Shown here: piece by piece, positions 24,101 through 34,677 of the stretch
Position numbering within the stretch: position 1 is the first letter of the stretch
How the letters are laid out: each line of letters begins with the position of its first letter
Notes under the pieces: generated by a model
Seen by the model: the letters and a program-made list of their open reading frames with translations, nothing else
What the model was told of the DNA's origin: nothing
Databases searched by the model: none
Translations under genes and position numbers: made by a program
Assembly: GCA_964017045.1 (NCBI GenBank)
Contig: OZ024794.1
Coordinates: 699,501-763,500 of the forward strand
Source of the DNA: Omphiscola glabra
Lineage: Eukaryota > Mollusca > Gastropoda > Lymnaeidae
Direction of reading: 5' to 3'
Length of the DNA stretch: 64,000 nucleotides

Positions 24101-27100
24101 TGAAAATATTTCATCTGAATGTTAGTTTATTCCTGCTGGTTAATATCATTGTTTTTCAACTCTTTGATATAAATTATAGGAAAATGTGGTTCAAAGTTAC
24201 TACTTAAATGTACTGAAAATATTTTTCATCAAAACACATATTTATTTGACGCAGAATGACATTTTTCAAATTTAAAATAGAAACTGTTGTTCTCAATAAT
24301 TTTATTTTATGGTTCATTTCATTGGATATTGAAATTTAAAACAAAAGGTCATCTTGAAAAACCTTGGTACATAGGTGTTCATGAAAGAAACATTTTATAT
24401 CAAAATATATTTTCTTCCTTAGAGAAACCCAGAAATTACCCATATGTTGAATAATCCAGAACTAATGCGTCAAACCATGGAGCTTGCAAGAAATCCTGCT
24501 ATGATGCAAGAGTTGATGAGGTCACAAGACAGAGCCATGAGTAATCTTGAGGTAATTGAACAGATTTTTAGGTGTGCCTCATACATCATGTTGCATGATA
24601 TTAATTTAATCCTTTCCACTGCAACCTGGGTGTAATACACCCAGAGACAGACTTTCATTGCTGATATCTTGTCTTATAATTATAATCTTTCTCTTACTCT
24701 ACCTAATCCACAAGGTAGTTGGAATGAACACATTGGTGAATGCATTTGTATAAAGCATGCAAAAGTGACTTATTTTGGGGCCTAAACATTTTTTCTGCAG
24801 CCCTAGCAACTGGGTGTATCACACTAGTACATGATTTAATAGAAGAAAAAAGCGTCTAAACTGGCTTGTGAACATTTTTGTTTGTTTATCATTTGTTGAT
24901 TATTTGAGTCTGTGTAATCCATAAAAATAGATTTTAAATTTTGACAATAAATAAATATTCTGAATGGATTTGGGTACCTGGGTACCAACAATAATAACAT
25001 CTCTTCAACTTGACAAACCATTTCAAAGCAGACCAGTCACGTGTACACATGGAAAATAAGGACTGAGCTTGCACAGTTTTTACATAGAAGAACAAAATGT
25101 TCTTTGCAAATATGTCTAATAAACTTGCAGAGTTGAAGTGGTTTAGGCAGCAGTTTGAAGTGTTTGTAAAGATTTCAAAACACTGGCGATTTTCTGCCTC
25201 GCAATATCTTAGTCTGTCTGGATGGTGAATTAGTCGGTTATTTATATTTAAATGCCATTCTTGCTACAATTGATGCCAAGTCAACAATATTGAAAAACGC
25301 AACCAAAGGCCATCTTTTCCTTTTAGTTTTTTGTATTCACAGGGAAAACCATTGCCATTTGGTCCATGGTGAATAAGCCTCCTTTGATTTTGTTGTTTTA
25401 GCGCACAATCTCTGGTTTCTTGCATTCAGTTTCACTTTCTATATCTGGGTGATTGCATTCAGGAGCAATACATTTGTCTGCTTCGATCTCTGGTGTTTGA
25501 CAAGGTTGTTTCTAGTCTGAACAAAAACACTGATTTGTTGTGGGGCAGAGCCTTCTTTTGCTCGAATGCCTCGGTTAGGAACATCTTGTTCCATTTGGAG
25601 CAAAGATGTCACGATCCAGAGCCAGAAATGATTGATCTAGTATCCTTGTCAAAGCCAACATGAATTAGAAATTTGCTGAATCTCTTCATTGGCAATGCTG
25701 CCCTAAAAAGAGGATTTCCATCAACAGGGTTGAAAAAAAATTCCACTGAAATGCTGTTAAGGTGAAGACAGCCAGTGTGTAATAAGCAGCCAATAATAGC
25801 TTTCATTTAGATCACATAAGTCCCTTGCAATTTGTTTTATTTTACTTTCTCGCCCCCCCCCCCCCCCCCTTAACCCTGTTGGTGCAGTCAGCTATTGTTT
25901 GTATCATTTTTCATTAATGTACAGAAGAAATACTTCAGTGGGAGAAACTACGGGATCTGTGAAGGGAGTTTGGTTACAAGGCAACTAAATCATGACACAT
26001 TGTAAAAAAGATATTAGCATAAAGAGAGCCATTTACTGTGATATAATAATAGAGTTTATTTGAAAATGACGCTTCATCCCAAAAGGCTCGAAGCGCTGTA
26101 CAAAGTCAACGACATTAAAAGAGAAATGAAAGAAATCTATATTTTACCACATTGAAATACAAAACGCAATAATACAAAACTACATACGAGCATTCTCATT
26201 CAAAGTATTACATCACCTTGCAACCATAAACAACACAAGACAATAAACATCTATAATAATACTGTGGGTGAAACCCACCCAGTTGCTAGGAATCGCCTGA
26301 AACACTTTTTCCCATTATAAGTGTACGGGGAGCCACACCCAGTCATGATGGGCGGGGTATACAACATGTTGCAACAGAATAGGTTCATTGATTTCACAGC
26401 AGAATGCCGAGAATATTCTTTAAAGCTTCATTGATAAAGATTCTCTCTTTCTTTCTTTATATTTATTTAATCCAAGGAAATAGGTTTGATTAAGTTGTTT
26501 TTTTTTTTTGACAGAGCATTCCCGGTGGCTTTAATGCTTTGCAGCGCATGTATCGTGATATCCAGGAACCGATGATGAGTGCTGCTCAAGAAACTATTGG
26601 ATCAAATCCATTTGCCTCCCTTGTGAGCAATGGTTCAGGTAAGAAAATATCTTCATGAAGAATTAAATATTTAAATGCTAATTAAATTTTTTTATTACCT
26701 AACTACTTATGGATATTATAGGTGTGGTTTGTATGTTTGTACATGAACTCAATCTCATATGGTACAGTCGACAAGAAATATATTTACTCTGGCAGTTGGG
26801 GCAGTTGCTTGCACTATGAAAGTAATTATATAAATAGGGTCTTGTGTTATTTGTTTAAGTCCTGTTTAGGATAATTGATTATTTATAAGAATTACGATCT
26901 GGTACAAAAAAGTATTAACCATCATAATACCAACTGTACCTGTTTCGGTAACATTTCCATGAAAAATGGAGCACTCGGGAAAAAAATGTCTTAGGTCATC
27001 CTTATCAGATATTTAAGAAAATAAATGTGAATGACAATGAATCCAAAGAAGAAGGTTATTCTATTTTTTAATTATAGCATTGCTGGTTTCAAATCTGTTG

Positions 27101-30100
27101 GTTGTAAAAAAAAAAAATATGTATTGGATGAAACATTGCAGTCCAAATAAAGTTTTAAAATTAATGTAATGTGCTCAGATTTAGCAAGAAAATAGGTTAA
27201 TTGAGTACAGTCCTTATTTCTTATTTATTTATGTATTGTATAGTTGGTGAGAATACTCAACAAGGCAGAGAGAACAGAGATCCTCTCCCCAATCCATGGG
27301 GGGGTTCACCAGCCACCAGAACACCTGGAAGCAACACAACTGCTCCAGCAGCAGATCCTGCAGTTGCAGCAGGTTGGTCAAATATCATTCAATGCTATGG
27401 ACTTAAAACTAATCTAAACTCTTTAGTTTTTTAAATTGAGAACTGAATGTTGAAATATTCCAATTTATAGTTGACATAATAAATTTTATGGTTGCAAATA
27501 AATGTGTGTCCTGGCAAACCTCTCATTGTTATTTAAAAGTATCTACAAAATCAAGCATCTCCCTTTCCAACACCCCCCCCCCCCCCCCACACACACACAC
27601 ACGCTTACATATCTCCCACGTGTTGGTCCCGGTCCAGGTGACAAAAAAATTTTTTTTTTTTTTTGCTTTGTTTTGTTTTATTTTTGACAGTTAAAGATAT
27701 ATTTTTCATAAACGTATCCATTTCTTGATCCATTTGTCTTATATTTGTTAAAATTAATTAATATTTAGCAGCTTTAAAAATGTATTTATAAATTGAGTTC
27801 ATTTGAAAATCACAGTTACTTCCCTTTGTTCAGGTACATATGGAATGAGATAAGTGATCCCAATAGTTTGACAAAGTCTGAAATGTTGGTCAGAACATTG
27901 ACAAAGTCTGAAATGTTGGTCACAACATTGACAAAGTCTGAAATGTTGGTCAGAACATTGACAAAGTCTGAAATGTTGGTCAGAACATTGACAAAGTCTG
28001 AAATGTTGGTCAGAACATTGACCAAGTCTGAAATGTTGGTCACAACATTGACAAAGTCTGAAATGTTGGTCACAACATTGACAAAGTCTGAAATGTTGGT
28101 CACAACATTGACAAAGTCTGAAATGTTGGTCAGAACATTGACAAAGTCTGAAATGTTGGTCAGAACATTGACAAAGTCTGAAATATTGGTCACAACATTG
28201 ACAAAGTCTGAAATGTTGGTCAGAACATTGACAAAGTCTGAAATGTTGGTCACAACATTTGCATTTTGCATGATTGAGTTTTATTATATTTGTAGGAATG
28301 TTCAATACGCCAGGTATGCAGAGTTTGATGCAGCAGATGATGCAGAATCCTCAGATGATCAGCAACATGCTTCAGGCTCCTTATATGCAGTCTATGATGC
28401 AGTCTCTCTCTGCTAATCCTGAACTTGCTCAACAGGTCATTATTTTGAAATATGTCATTGTGGCCAGGTGGCACTTACTTTTTCCAGGAAATATTCTTGG
28501 CTGGTAGTGCTTTATTAGTCCAAGAAATAAGAATAGATGTGACAAACTCTCTCAAACAAGTGGTTCCCGCTCTCTCAAACAAGTGGTTCCTGCTCTCTCA
28601 AACAAGTGGTTCCCGCTCTCTCAAACAAGTGGTTCCCGCTCTCTCAAACAAGTGGTTCCCGCTCTCTCAAACTGTGGTTTCACTCCCTTATCTCCTACAG
28701 TTCGTCCACTCTCTGACACAGTGGTTGCACTCTCTTATCTCCTACAGTTCGTCCACTCTCTGACACAGTGGTTGCACTCCCTTATCTCCTACAGTTCGTC
28801 CACTCTCTGACACAGTAGTTGCACTCTCTCATACAGTTTTTCTGCTCTCTTTCTCTGTGCTTCTATTCTCAGTTTTTCTTTTACTTTCTCGCACAGCGGT
28901 TCCACTCTATTCTAAAATGTCACTATATATGTGTTATGATTCTATTGCTTTACAACATCTTTAATGGCAATCTTTTTTACTTAAATGTTTCAAAATGTGT
29001 TTTCATTTGGTCGTTAAAGTTTTAAGGATTTGTTGTCAATTATAGATAAATACATTTTTAAAAAATATATTTTTTATCAACCTACTAAATACATTTACTG
29101 TTTGCAAATCAGATCATTGGAAATAATCCTCTGTTTGCCAACAACCCACAAATGCAAGCTAATTTGACCACCATGATGCCAAATCTACTACAACAGGTCA
29201 GGGTTTGTTTTGTTTATCATTATCTGCTGCTGAATATTAAACAACTGAATTAATGGCCATACTTAGTTGTTGGTGGGAGTTGAATTTTACTCCTAATCTT
29301 GTTTTAACAAATTTTAATGAATTGATGTAAACATTTTAATGAATTGATTTAAACATTTTAATGAATTGATGTAAACATTTTAATGACTTGATGTAAACAT
29401 TTTAATGAATTGATGTAAACATTTTGAAAGTAAAAAATGTGTAAAAATATATTTAAACCTTTTTCTTTGGAGATTATATTATGTATACGGGTCTTGGTGT
29501 TTAAGTTCTTGATTGACTTGTACTTGAGAGTAACAAGTCATTTTAAAATGTTTTTAACATAATTTATTTGTTATCCAACAGATGCAGAACCCTGAAATAC
29601 AAAACATGGTTACAAATCCAAGAGCATTAGAGGCTCTCATGCAGATACAAAATGGTCTGAGTCAGCTACAGCAAGAGTCTCCAAATCTTTTTTCAAAGTA
29701 TGGCATGGTCAAAGTATTCATCTACTATACATGTACAGAAAGGGTCACAGTATTCACCTACTATATATGTACATATAGATCTCAGGTTAGGTAGAAGGAA
29801 ATACGTGAAACAAAGTAGGGGAAAACCTGAAAAAAATGATGCAACAAACATGTCGACAAGAAGCCGTCCTCAACAAGAAGCAGTAAAAACTATACAAAAA
29901 TTAAAACATACACTTGCATTGTAGTATCCGAGATAACAGCAATGTAATAGATCATTAGTTGGTCAGAGTTAAAAGGGGGTGAAAGAGAAGAAAAGTAAGT
30001 CCACAGGAATTGATTGTAACCAGGAGAGGCGGAGAAAAGAACAACAAGGTGACATAAGTCTGAATCGGTTTGTTCTCTAAGTTTACCCAGGCGGGCATGT

Positions 30101-32047
30101 AGATACGTGAAACGATGGCATGATGGCCAAATCCCTGGAGTCATATGTGGTCGCTTCTATTGAAGTGTTTAGAGATAGGACACTGTTTTTGTTCACAATA
30201 TTATGGTGTTCAATACAATTGTTTCCGAGTAGCCATCCAGTCTCCCCAGATATGCCATATGGCAGCGGATACAAACAGGCAAAGATAACATTGTGAAAAC
30301 TGCCCTTAGGGAAGGGAATGTGTTGAGCCTGGATGGCAAAAGGGTGAGTTTTATAACTGCTGCATCCACATGGCTTAGTCCCACAGTGGGAGGGAGTAGC
30401 GCCGATGTAGCTCCACACGAGGAGATCTCATAGATTTGTGTCTCTTCAGAATACTATTTCAGTTGTCTGTTTTAATTTTTATGTTTTTTCGCAGAAGACT
30501 GATTTGTGCTGACATGTTTTCCTGTACTTTGCTCACTTATTTCCTTGCCAAAGTCCTGACACATCAGTTTGAGTTATTTAAAAATTGAAAAGCTCAGTAG
30601 TTTAGCTGGATACTTTTGTTTATCCTCTCTCCATTATTTTTATTTATCTTTTTGCCTTGTATATAATTATTTATATTTTGCACACAAATTAAAGTGTGAC
30701 AGGTTTAGGTCCATTGCCACCGGTGTTGACCGGCGTCCCCGCAACCACATCTTCAGCGACGTCCACACCGTCTCCAGCAGGGACCGCCCCCACCACGGCC
30801 CAGATCCCTGGCATTACATCAGCCGGGGGTCCCCTGGGTCTTGGCCAGCAGAGCAATCCTGAAGCTTTCTCTTCCATGATGGCTCAAATGATGCAGATGA
30901 TGGTCGGAGGACAACAAGTCAGTGACTTTTTAATTGTTTTATTGAGTTGATCTAGTGTCACGTTGACATGGTGTTAGTTAAATATTGATCTAGAGGGAAC
31001 AGACAAGTTATGTAGTCCTACCCTACATCAAGTTGACATGGTGTTAGTTAAATATTGATCTAGAGGGAACAGACAATTTTTTAGTCCCACATTAAATTGA
31101 CATGGTACTCAATGCTAGTTTAATTTTTTTACTTAAATCTTATCTTTGGTTAAAATAAATAGCTGCCTTTCTGGGCTAATGAGTAATTTCCAACTGAGTA
31201 TTTGATCATAGTTAGGAATGACCCATGGCAAATACCAACCTTGTCAACTATTTGTGACAGACTTGCTATCATTGCCCACTTGTTACAGACCTGTTTACCC
31301 CCAAACTCTTAAAATCGTACAAAAACATCGCAAAATCGTTCAATACATTATCTTAATGGTAAAAAATAAACATACAGTATATATGATGTATACACATCAA
31401 AATCGTACACTGTACACCAAAATCGTAAGAATAAACAGGTCTGTTGTTAACTATTTATGTGACAGACTTGCTATCATTGCCCACTTGTTACCTCAATATG
31501 CAATATTTGCCATTGTTGCTCACCTGTTACCTTTTACTCTATGTGGCAGACTTGAATTGTAATTTTCTGTTAAAATCTTTTTTTTTTTAAATAAGTGATG
31601 ATCAATTGATCTAATAGCATTATTATTGTCTAATATTATTCACTGTATATAGAATACATTTCTTATCACATGGACACCTGTTTTTATAACTAATCCCTCT
31701 TGTGATTTTTTCGTCAGAATCAACCTCCTGAACAGAGATTTGCATCTGAACTAGAACAATTAGCAACCATGGGCTTTGTTGATAGGGAGGCAAACATAAG
31801 AGGTAGATAGGACTCACTGTTAAATATATAAGATTGTGTGTTCATTTGGAGGAATACTCCTAAACATTCCTAAGTTCACTGACTTTTTAAAACTTACATT
31901 TAGCATTTTCAGGGGATAAAATGTTGTGATATATAAAAAAAAATTTCCTTGATAACCCTTTCAATAATTTGTTCTCTCTTTTCAGCTCTGACTGCAACAT
32001 TTGGTGATGTAAATGCTGCTATAGATAGACTTTTACAACACAGATGA
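18071..32047 (+). CDS. UBQLN: Ubiquilin (14 coding exons, 550 aa)
   Basis: Ubiquilins shuttle ubiquitinated clients to the proteasome: an N-terminal ubiquitin-like (UBL) domain docks on the proteasome, STI1 modules hold hydrophobic clients, and the C-terminal UBA binds ubiquitin. I assembled 14 exons: 18071-18181, 21471-21623, 23043-23090, 23314-23436, 23868-23993, 24423-24551, 26515-26638, 27244-27372, 28296-28435, 29113-29196, 29582-29697, 30695-30917, 31718-31802, 31986-32047. They sum to 1653 nt with all phases closing, giving 550 aa plus stop (vertebrate ubiquilins are about 590-600). UBL spans about residues 12-85, STI1 repeats about 146-225 and 315-427 (Met/Asn/Pro-rich NPE and NPQM motifs), UBA about 509-549 with the MGF loop. 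Vertebrates have several paralogues, so I do not assign a number. Only the exon 11-12 junction is uncertain. Confidence 0.95.
18530..19300. repeat. Diverged duplication in ubiquilin intron 1
   Basis: The stretch with AAAAAAGTGACAAG, ATTGAGCTAGC, GCTTCATGAACTCTTTAGAC and TGAGTCTAAGTCAA occurs at 18530-19080 and again, shortened, at 19110-19300. An old segmental or element duplication. Confidence 0.75.
20276..20789. mobile_element. Solo LTR, 514 bp, with 5-bp TSD
   Basis: Begins TGTCACAAATGACTGGGG and ends GTTCTGTGACA, a 7-bp TGTCACA/TGTGACA terminal inverted repeat of the TG...CA type. The perfect 5-bp duplication CTGGG flanks it (20271-20275 and 20790-20794). Inside, TATAAG-like (about 20536), then GAATAATAAATATATTC with an AATAAA, follow LTR order on the + strand. 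No internal retrotransposon sequence remains: a recombination product in ubiquilin intron 1. Superfamily not assignable (5-bp TSD fits Gypsy, BEL or Copia). Confidence 0.82.
21471..21623 (+). CDS. UBQLN: Ubiquilin exon 2
   Basis: Residues 38-88, completing the UBL domain ([20 protein letters not shown], then LTVHLVIKS). Acceptor TTTTCAG|CTG and donor AGA|GTAAGT; both phases 0. The preceding intron is 3.3 kb and contains a solo LTR. Confidence 0.94.
22185..22502. repeat. 25-bp minisatellite, about 12 copies (ubiquilin intron 2)
   Basis: Unit AGATACTGATACCTAGTACA then ATCCC. Confidence 0.93.
23043..23090 (+). CDS. UBQLN: Ubiquilin exon 3 (16 codons)
   Basis: Residues 89-104, a Pro/Ser/Thr-rich linker ([16 protein letters not shown]) after the UBL. 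Acceptor GACGCCAG|ACT and donor AAT|GTAACT, phase 0 on both sides, so skipping it would keep the frame. Confidence 0.85.
23314..23436 (+). CDS. UBQLN: Ubiquilin exon 4
   Basis: Residues 105-145: a Gly-rich stretch ([19 protein letters not shown]) then [10 protein letters not shown] leading into the first STI1 module. Acceptor TTTTAG|ACT, donor GAG|GTGAAC, phase 0. Confidence 0.92.
23868..23993 (+). CDS. UBQLN: Ubiquilin exon 5 (STI1-1)
   Basis: Residues 146-187. It is the heart of the first STI1 module, with [20 protein letters not shown] and [10 protein letters not shown]. Acceptor TCTTTAG|ATG, donor GAG|GTTGGT, phase 0. Confidence 0.94.
24423..24551 (+). CDS. UBQLN: Ubiquilin exon 6 (STI1-1)
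   Basis: Residues 188-230 ([20 protein letters not shown], ending [11 protein letters not shown]), the second half of STI1-1. Acceptor CCTTAG|AGA, donor GAG|GTAATT, phase 0. Confidence 0.94.
24606..26295 (-). mobile_element. Decayed piggyBac transposon in ubiquilin intron 6
   Basis: A minus-strand open frame (25806-25609) reads [20 protein letters not shown] then [19 protein letters not shown] and VGFDKDTR, the start of the piggyBac DDE domain (IGLL...PLFR..M...RF). Further along the same strand (about 25380-25250) [10 protein letters not shown] and AFGCVFQYC, with stops, match the C-terminal KGG.DTMDQM block; the middle is missing. The left end TTAATCCTTTCCACTGCAAC at 24606 is a plausible TTAA target plus terminal repeat. 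CCTAGCAACTGGGTG at 24805 recurs inverted near 26281-26295. The outer right end was not found. Confidence 0.72.
26047..26230. mobile_element. Dispersed LINE-like 3' fragment (second copy)
   Basis: ATAATAATAGAGTTTATTTG, AATGACGCTTCATCCC, GGCTCGAAGCGCTGTACAAA, AATACAAAACGCAATAATAC: related over about 150 bp to 10135-10270. Lies within the decayed piggyBac region. Confidence 0.55.
26515..26638 (+). CDS. UBQLN: Ubiquilin exon 7
   Basis: Residues 231-271 plus one base of codon 272 ([20 protein letters not shown], then SAAQE). Acceptor TTTTGACAG|AGC after a T-tract, donor CAG|GTAAGA. The preceding 1.96-kb intron carries a decayed piggyBac element. Confidence 0.94.
27244..27372 (+). CDS. UBQLN: Ubiquilin exon 8
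   Basis: Residues 272-314 plus one base. It includes [12 protein letters not shown], the recognisable ubiquilin linker, then a Thr/Ala/Pro-rich tail. Acceptor TATAG|TTG, donor CAG|GTTGGT, phase 1 on both sides. Confidence 0.9.
27868..28259. repeat. 30-bp minisatellite, 13 copies (ubiquilin intron 8)
   Basis: Unit ACATTGACAAAGTCTGAAAT then GTTGGTCAGA, alternating GTCAGA and GTCACA types. The period keeps frames open on both strands. The plus frame ([10 protein letters not shown] repeats) runs into exon 9 but in the wrong frame, so it is not an extension of ubiquilin. Confidence 0.95.
28296..28435 (+). CDS. UBQLN: Ubiquilin exon 9 (STI1-2)
   Basis: Residues 315-361, start of the second STI1 module ([20 protein letters not shown], then [12 protein letters not shown]). 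Acceptor TTTGTAG|GAA lies only 37 bp after a 13-copy 30-bp minisatellite. Donor CAG|GTCATT. Confidence 0.94.
28545..28676. repeat. 23-bp repeat, 5-6 copies (ubiquilin intron 9)
   Basis: Unit CTCTCAAACAAGTGGTTCCC plus GCT. Confidence 0.92.
28677..28822. repeat. 47-bp repeat, 3 copies (ubiquilin intron 9)
   Basis: Unit CAGTGGTTGCACTCTCTTAT then CTCCTACAGTTCGTCCACTCTCTGACA. It abuts and shares the GTGGTT motif with the 23-bp array, so one probably grew from the other. Confidence 0.88.
29113..29196 (+). CDS. UBQLN: Ubiquilin exon 10 (STI1-2)
   Basis: Residues 362-389 ([18 protein letters not shown], ending PNLLQQ). Acceptor AAATCAG|ATC, donor CAG|GTCAGG, phase 0. Confidence 0.93.
29318..29428. 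repeat. 22-bp repeat, 5 copies (ubiquilin intron 10)
   Basis: Unit ACATTTTAATGAATTGATGT plus AA. Confidence 0.9.
29582..29697 (+). CDS. UBQLN: Ubiquilin exon 11 (STI1-2, 3' end less sure)
   Basis: Residues 390-427 plus two bases ([20 protein letters not shown], then [18 protein letters not shown]). I placed the donor at TTCAAA|GTATGG because it is the one that joins exon 12 in frame. An earlier donor at GAATG-like position AATG|GTCTGA would fit a different exon 12 acceptor but would drop the conserved [11 protein letters not shown] segment. Confidence 0.8.
29698..30420. other. Unidentified insert in ubiquilin intron 11
   Basis: Composition is more balanced than the rest of the intron. Two minus-strand open frames (30418-30083, 111 codons; 30144-29890, 84 codons) read [18 protein letters not shown] and [21 protein letters not shown] do not recognise them. 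No terminal repeats found. Most likely an old mobile-element fragment. Confidence 0.35.
30695..30917 (+). CDS. UBQLN: Ubiquilin exon 12 (start uncertain)
   Basis: Residues 428-502: [13 protein letters not shown], a Thr/Pro/Ala linker, then [20 protein letters not shown]. In-frame joining to exon 11 needs the acceptor AATTAAAG|TGTGAC. The stronger-looking CAG six bases downstream gives an immediate frame error. Locally GC-richer than its surroundings. Donor CAA|GTCAGT. Confidence 0.8.
30955..31085. repeat. Two-copy 67-bp tandem duplication (ubiquilin intron 12)
   Basis: TTGACATGGTGTTAGTTAAA then TATTGATCTAGAGGGAACAGACAA occurs twice, followed by a shortened third start at 31096. Confidence 0.85.
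31718..31802 (+). CDS. UBQLN: Ubiquilin exon 13 (UBA)
   Basis: Residues 503-530 plus one base. First helix and MGF loop of the UBA domain ([20 protein letters not shown]). Acceptor TTCGTCAG|AAT, donor AGAG|GTAGAT, phase 1. Confidence 0.95.
31986..32047 (+). CDS. UBQLN: Ubiquilin exon 14 (UBA end, stop)
   Basis: Residues 531-550 and TGA. It finishes the [22 protein letters not shown]. Acceptor CTTTTCAG|CTC. Confidence 0.95.
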
Positions 32048-34565
32048 TGCATATAAGCGGGCATTTTTAAACAGATTATTTATTATAAGATTTTATTTGA
32101 TGACTACTTGGTGAACTTTCTCTTTAAAATCATTTCGAGAACTTTTCCATTGCGCTCCATGTATTTTTTGTGTATGTTAATAACCATTTGCTCTCACCAA
32201 AACCATCATCAACCAGAAGTACCATCATCAACCAGAAGTACCATCTACATTTTTAACCTTGTCAGCAGTGGAAAATCTGGGTCTTTTTCATTTATTTTTT
32301 AGTCTGAACAATTGTGAAGCTAAATCTCCATTGTGACTTTTTTTCCTTCCAATTGTTAATTATTAACAACATTTTGGAAATGGTTAACTTGTATTGCTTA
32401 AAGGCTTTACAGCAGCTTCGCTCTGCAGATTTTAACATTCGCAGTAACTTCTCCATGTGGATCAATTCCAACTGTTCAAATCCTGTTCAAAAGGATAATA
32501 CCTGTTTTAATTGTTTAAACTAGAAATGGCCATAGTTTACCGACTAGTGACTGTATATTTGTGATGAGAAAGCAACTAAAAGTTGGTCACGTCGAACATC
32601 TTGGCTGACCCTATGATTGAACAGCACTATGATTGAACAGTGCTGTGGTAAGGGTCGTGACATTCTTTCATATTTCATTGTCAACTGTTGTTTATATTTG
32701 GCATTTTTTTTGTCTGCAGTTATTTCTGTGATCCCAGTTCATAAAACATCACAGAACAGTAATATTCTCTATTTAGAATTCCTAGCTAGCTGAGCATGAA
32801 ATAAAGCTGCAAGTTAACCTTCATGTAATGCAGTGTGTTATTTAAGATTTTAGGCAATAGACTGATGGATGCCACTCGGATGTAAGCAACAATTTATAAA
32901 ATATCAAAATTTGTTGTTTTTAAAAAAATAGTATTCAGCATCTTATTTACTTTCTGTTAATGTTAGATAAGTATAGGTGACAGCATTTATAGAATAAGAA
33001 AGGTCAAGGACAATTAAGTTTTTCTGTTGCTGTTTTTGGTGCATTCACATGAAAACATTTTCTTCCTTTAATCTGTATTTTGTGATTATTTTTTTAAATT
33101 TACAAATATTTTTGTTTTCATAAATAAAAAGATGATTTCTCTTAATATCATCTAGTTATTTGGCTAGATGACTGCTACTTGGTCTGACCAGACGTACTAC
33201 ATAAGTTTCTATAAACAACTGTGTTAATGATAACCTTAAAAGGAATCCCTTGATATTTTTGTATGCCTTCACAGTAGCTGTGAGGGACAAGTATTCTTGG
33301 TTTGTTTGAGAACCTTGTGTTCTTTCAACACTTGTCAAATTTGATTTTTTTGTTATTTTTGATTATGTACAGAAAGAAGTGTCAAATAGAAGAAATTGTC
33401 AGAGCAAGCGTTTGCTTCTTATCAACTTACAGTACAAGCTGAATTTAATTCAGACTTTCTTAATACCTTTTACGTTTTTTTTAACTTACGGAATATTTTA
33501 CAGAATAACTTAATGGAATCTAAAAAAAAATGTTATCTTATTTAGCAAAATAGAATAAAGTGTAATTCTATTCTGGTAACAACTTATGTATGCCAGGTTT
33601 TTCTTGATTACTGTTGAATTATTCATTACTATGTCTGGTACACCAGTCCTTTGACACTATAAAGTCATTTGTATAAATAAGGCCAGAATCCAGCCCGCTA
33701 TAAATAAGGCAGTTGAATGTTATGTTTGCCATTTAGATCTAATCAATCTATTTGACTATAAAGCTATTGATTTTAATCGGGAACTGTTAATGTGTAAGCT
33801 GCGATGCAAATGTTTTGGTTATTTTACATAAAGGTATTTGTTGGTCAGAAGTTCAAAGTGACAGTTAAGTGGAGGACGACCACCGATTGAGATCCTTCTT
33901 GTACTTGGTCACTTTGTTTCAACTAACTACCTCTTTTTGTTGGAACACCGTCTTGTTGTCCCATGAGCTGCTCTGTAAGCCTATTCCCTGACAGTGTTGG
34001 TTGTTGGTCAATTTGGATTCTCACTGTTTTGTGCACATTATTTTGTAAGAAAAAAAAAGGATTAAAAGTTGTTTTCCAATTGTACCCATGGGTTTAGTGT
34101 TTGTTACAGGGTCATGCAGTTAAAGATGAGCTTACTGCTCCTGCTATCTTGTCTTCAACACTTTCAACAATCTTAGGACACAAAGAATAGATCTATGACA
34201 TGTAACTCAAGTTTGGAGACACTTCCAATGTTATTTACAGTGGAAGAAATCCCATCAAATTTTATGTAAAATATTCACAAAATCCTTTCTTTAAAATTTA
34301 ATAGTTGATTCATTGCAACACCTGCTGCCCTTCTGTACAATTTTACACCTTATCAAATTATGAAAATAGATGTAAAATTTCTAGCTTTACTTTTTACTTT
34401 GATGACTTCACACATCCATAAAGGCACAACATAGGAATACAGCACTTATTTCTTCATTCATTTCAATACCAGTACAGTAACCTCACATTCACACATTGGT
34501 GGTTTTATCTCTTCATGATATTTTAGTCATCTAAGATCACAATTTTGGTTTCAATGAAAAAGAAA
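32048..34565. other. Tail-to-tail intergenic / 3'UTR region between ubiquilin and CLP1
   Basis: AT-rich sequence without a convincing open frame. It probably holds the ubiquilin 3'UTR and the CLP1 3'UTR on opposite strands. A small 18-bp repeat (ATCAACCAGAAGTACCATC) occurs twice at about 32204-32245. Otherwise I see nothing. Confidence 0.5.
32800..32805 (+). terminator. UBQLN: Candidate poly(A) signal of ubiquilin
   Basis: AATAAA 753 bp after the stop codon. Further AATAAA hexamers at 33123-33128 and 33554-33559 could end longer 3'UTRs. Which is used cannot be seen from sequence. Confidence 0.4.
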
Positions 34566-34677
34566 TTATTTAATGTCCATGAATTGAATATCCATTACAA
34601 GTAAAATATTTCTTGGCAGCGGCCGAGGTGATGGTGAAAGAACTGTGAATAAACTTTTGTCCATGTCGACACCAGTC
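34566..34677 (-). CDS. CLP1: CLP1 exon 13 (stop)
   Basis: Residues 383-419 and [23 protein letters not shown] then [10 protein letters not shown]. Acceptor CTTATCAG|GAC. No canonical AATAAA is obvious just downstream on this strand; an ATTAAA (34302-34297) is a candidate. Confidence 0.95.

Noticed and set aside
27793..28416. 207-codon frame ([10 protein letters not shown] repeats) entering ubiquilin exon 9
   Set aside because: It crosses the exon in a different frame from the conserved ubiquilin peptide, so it is not an alternative 5' extension.
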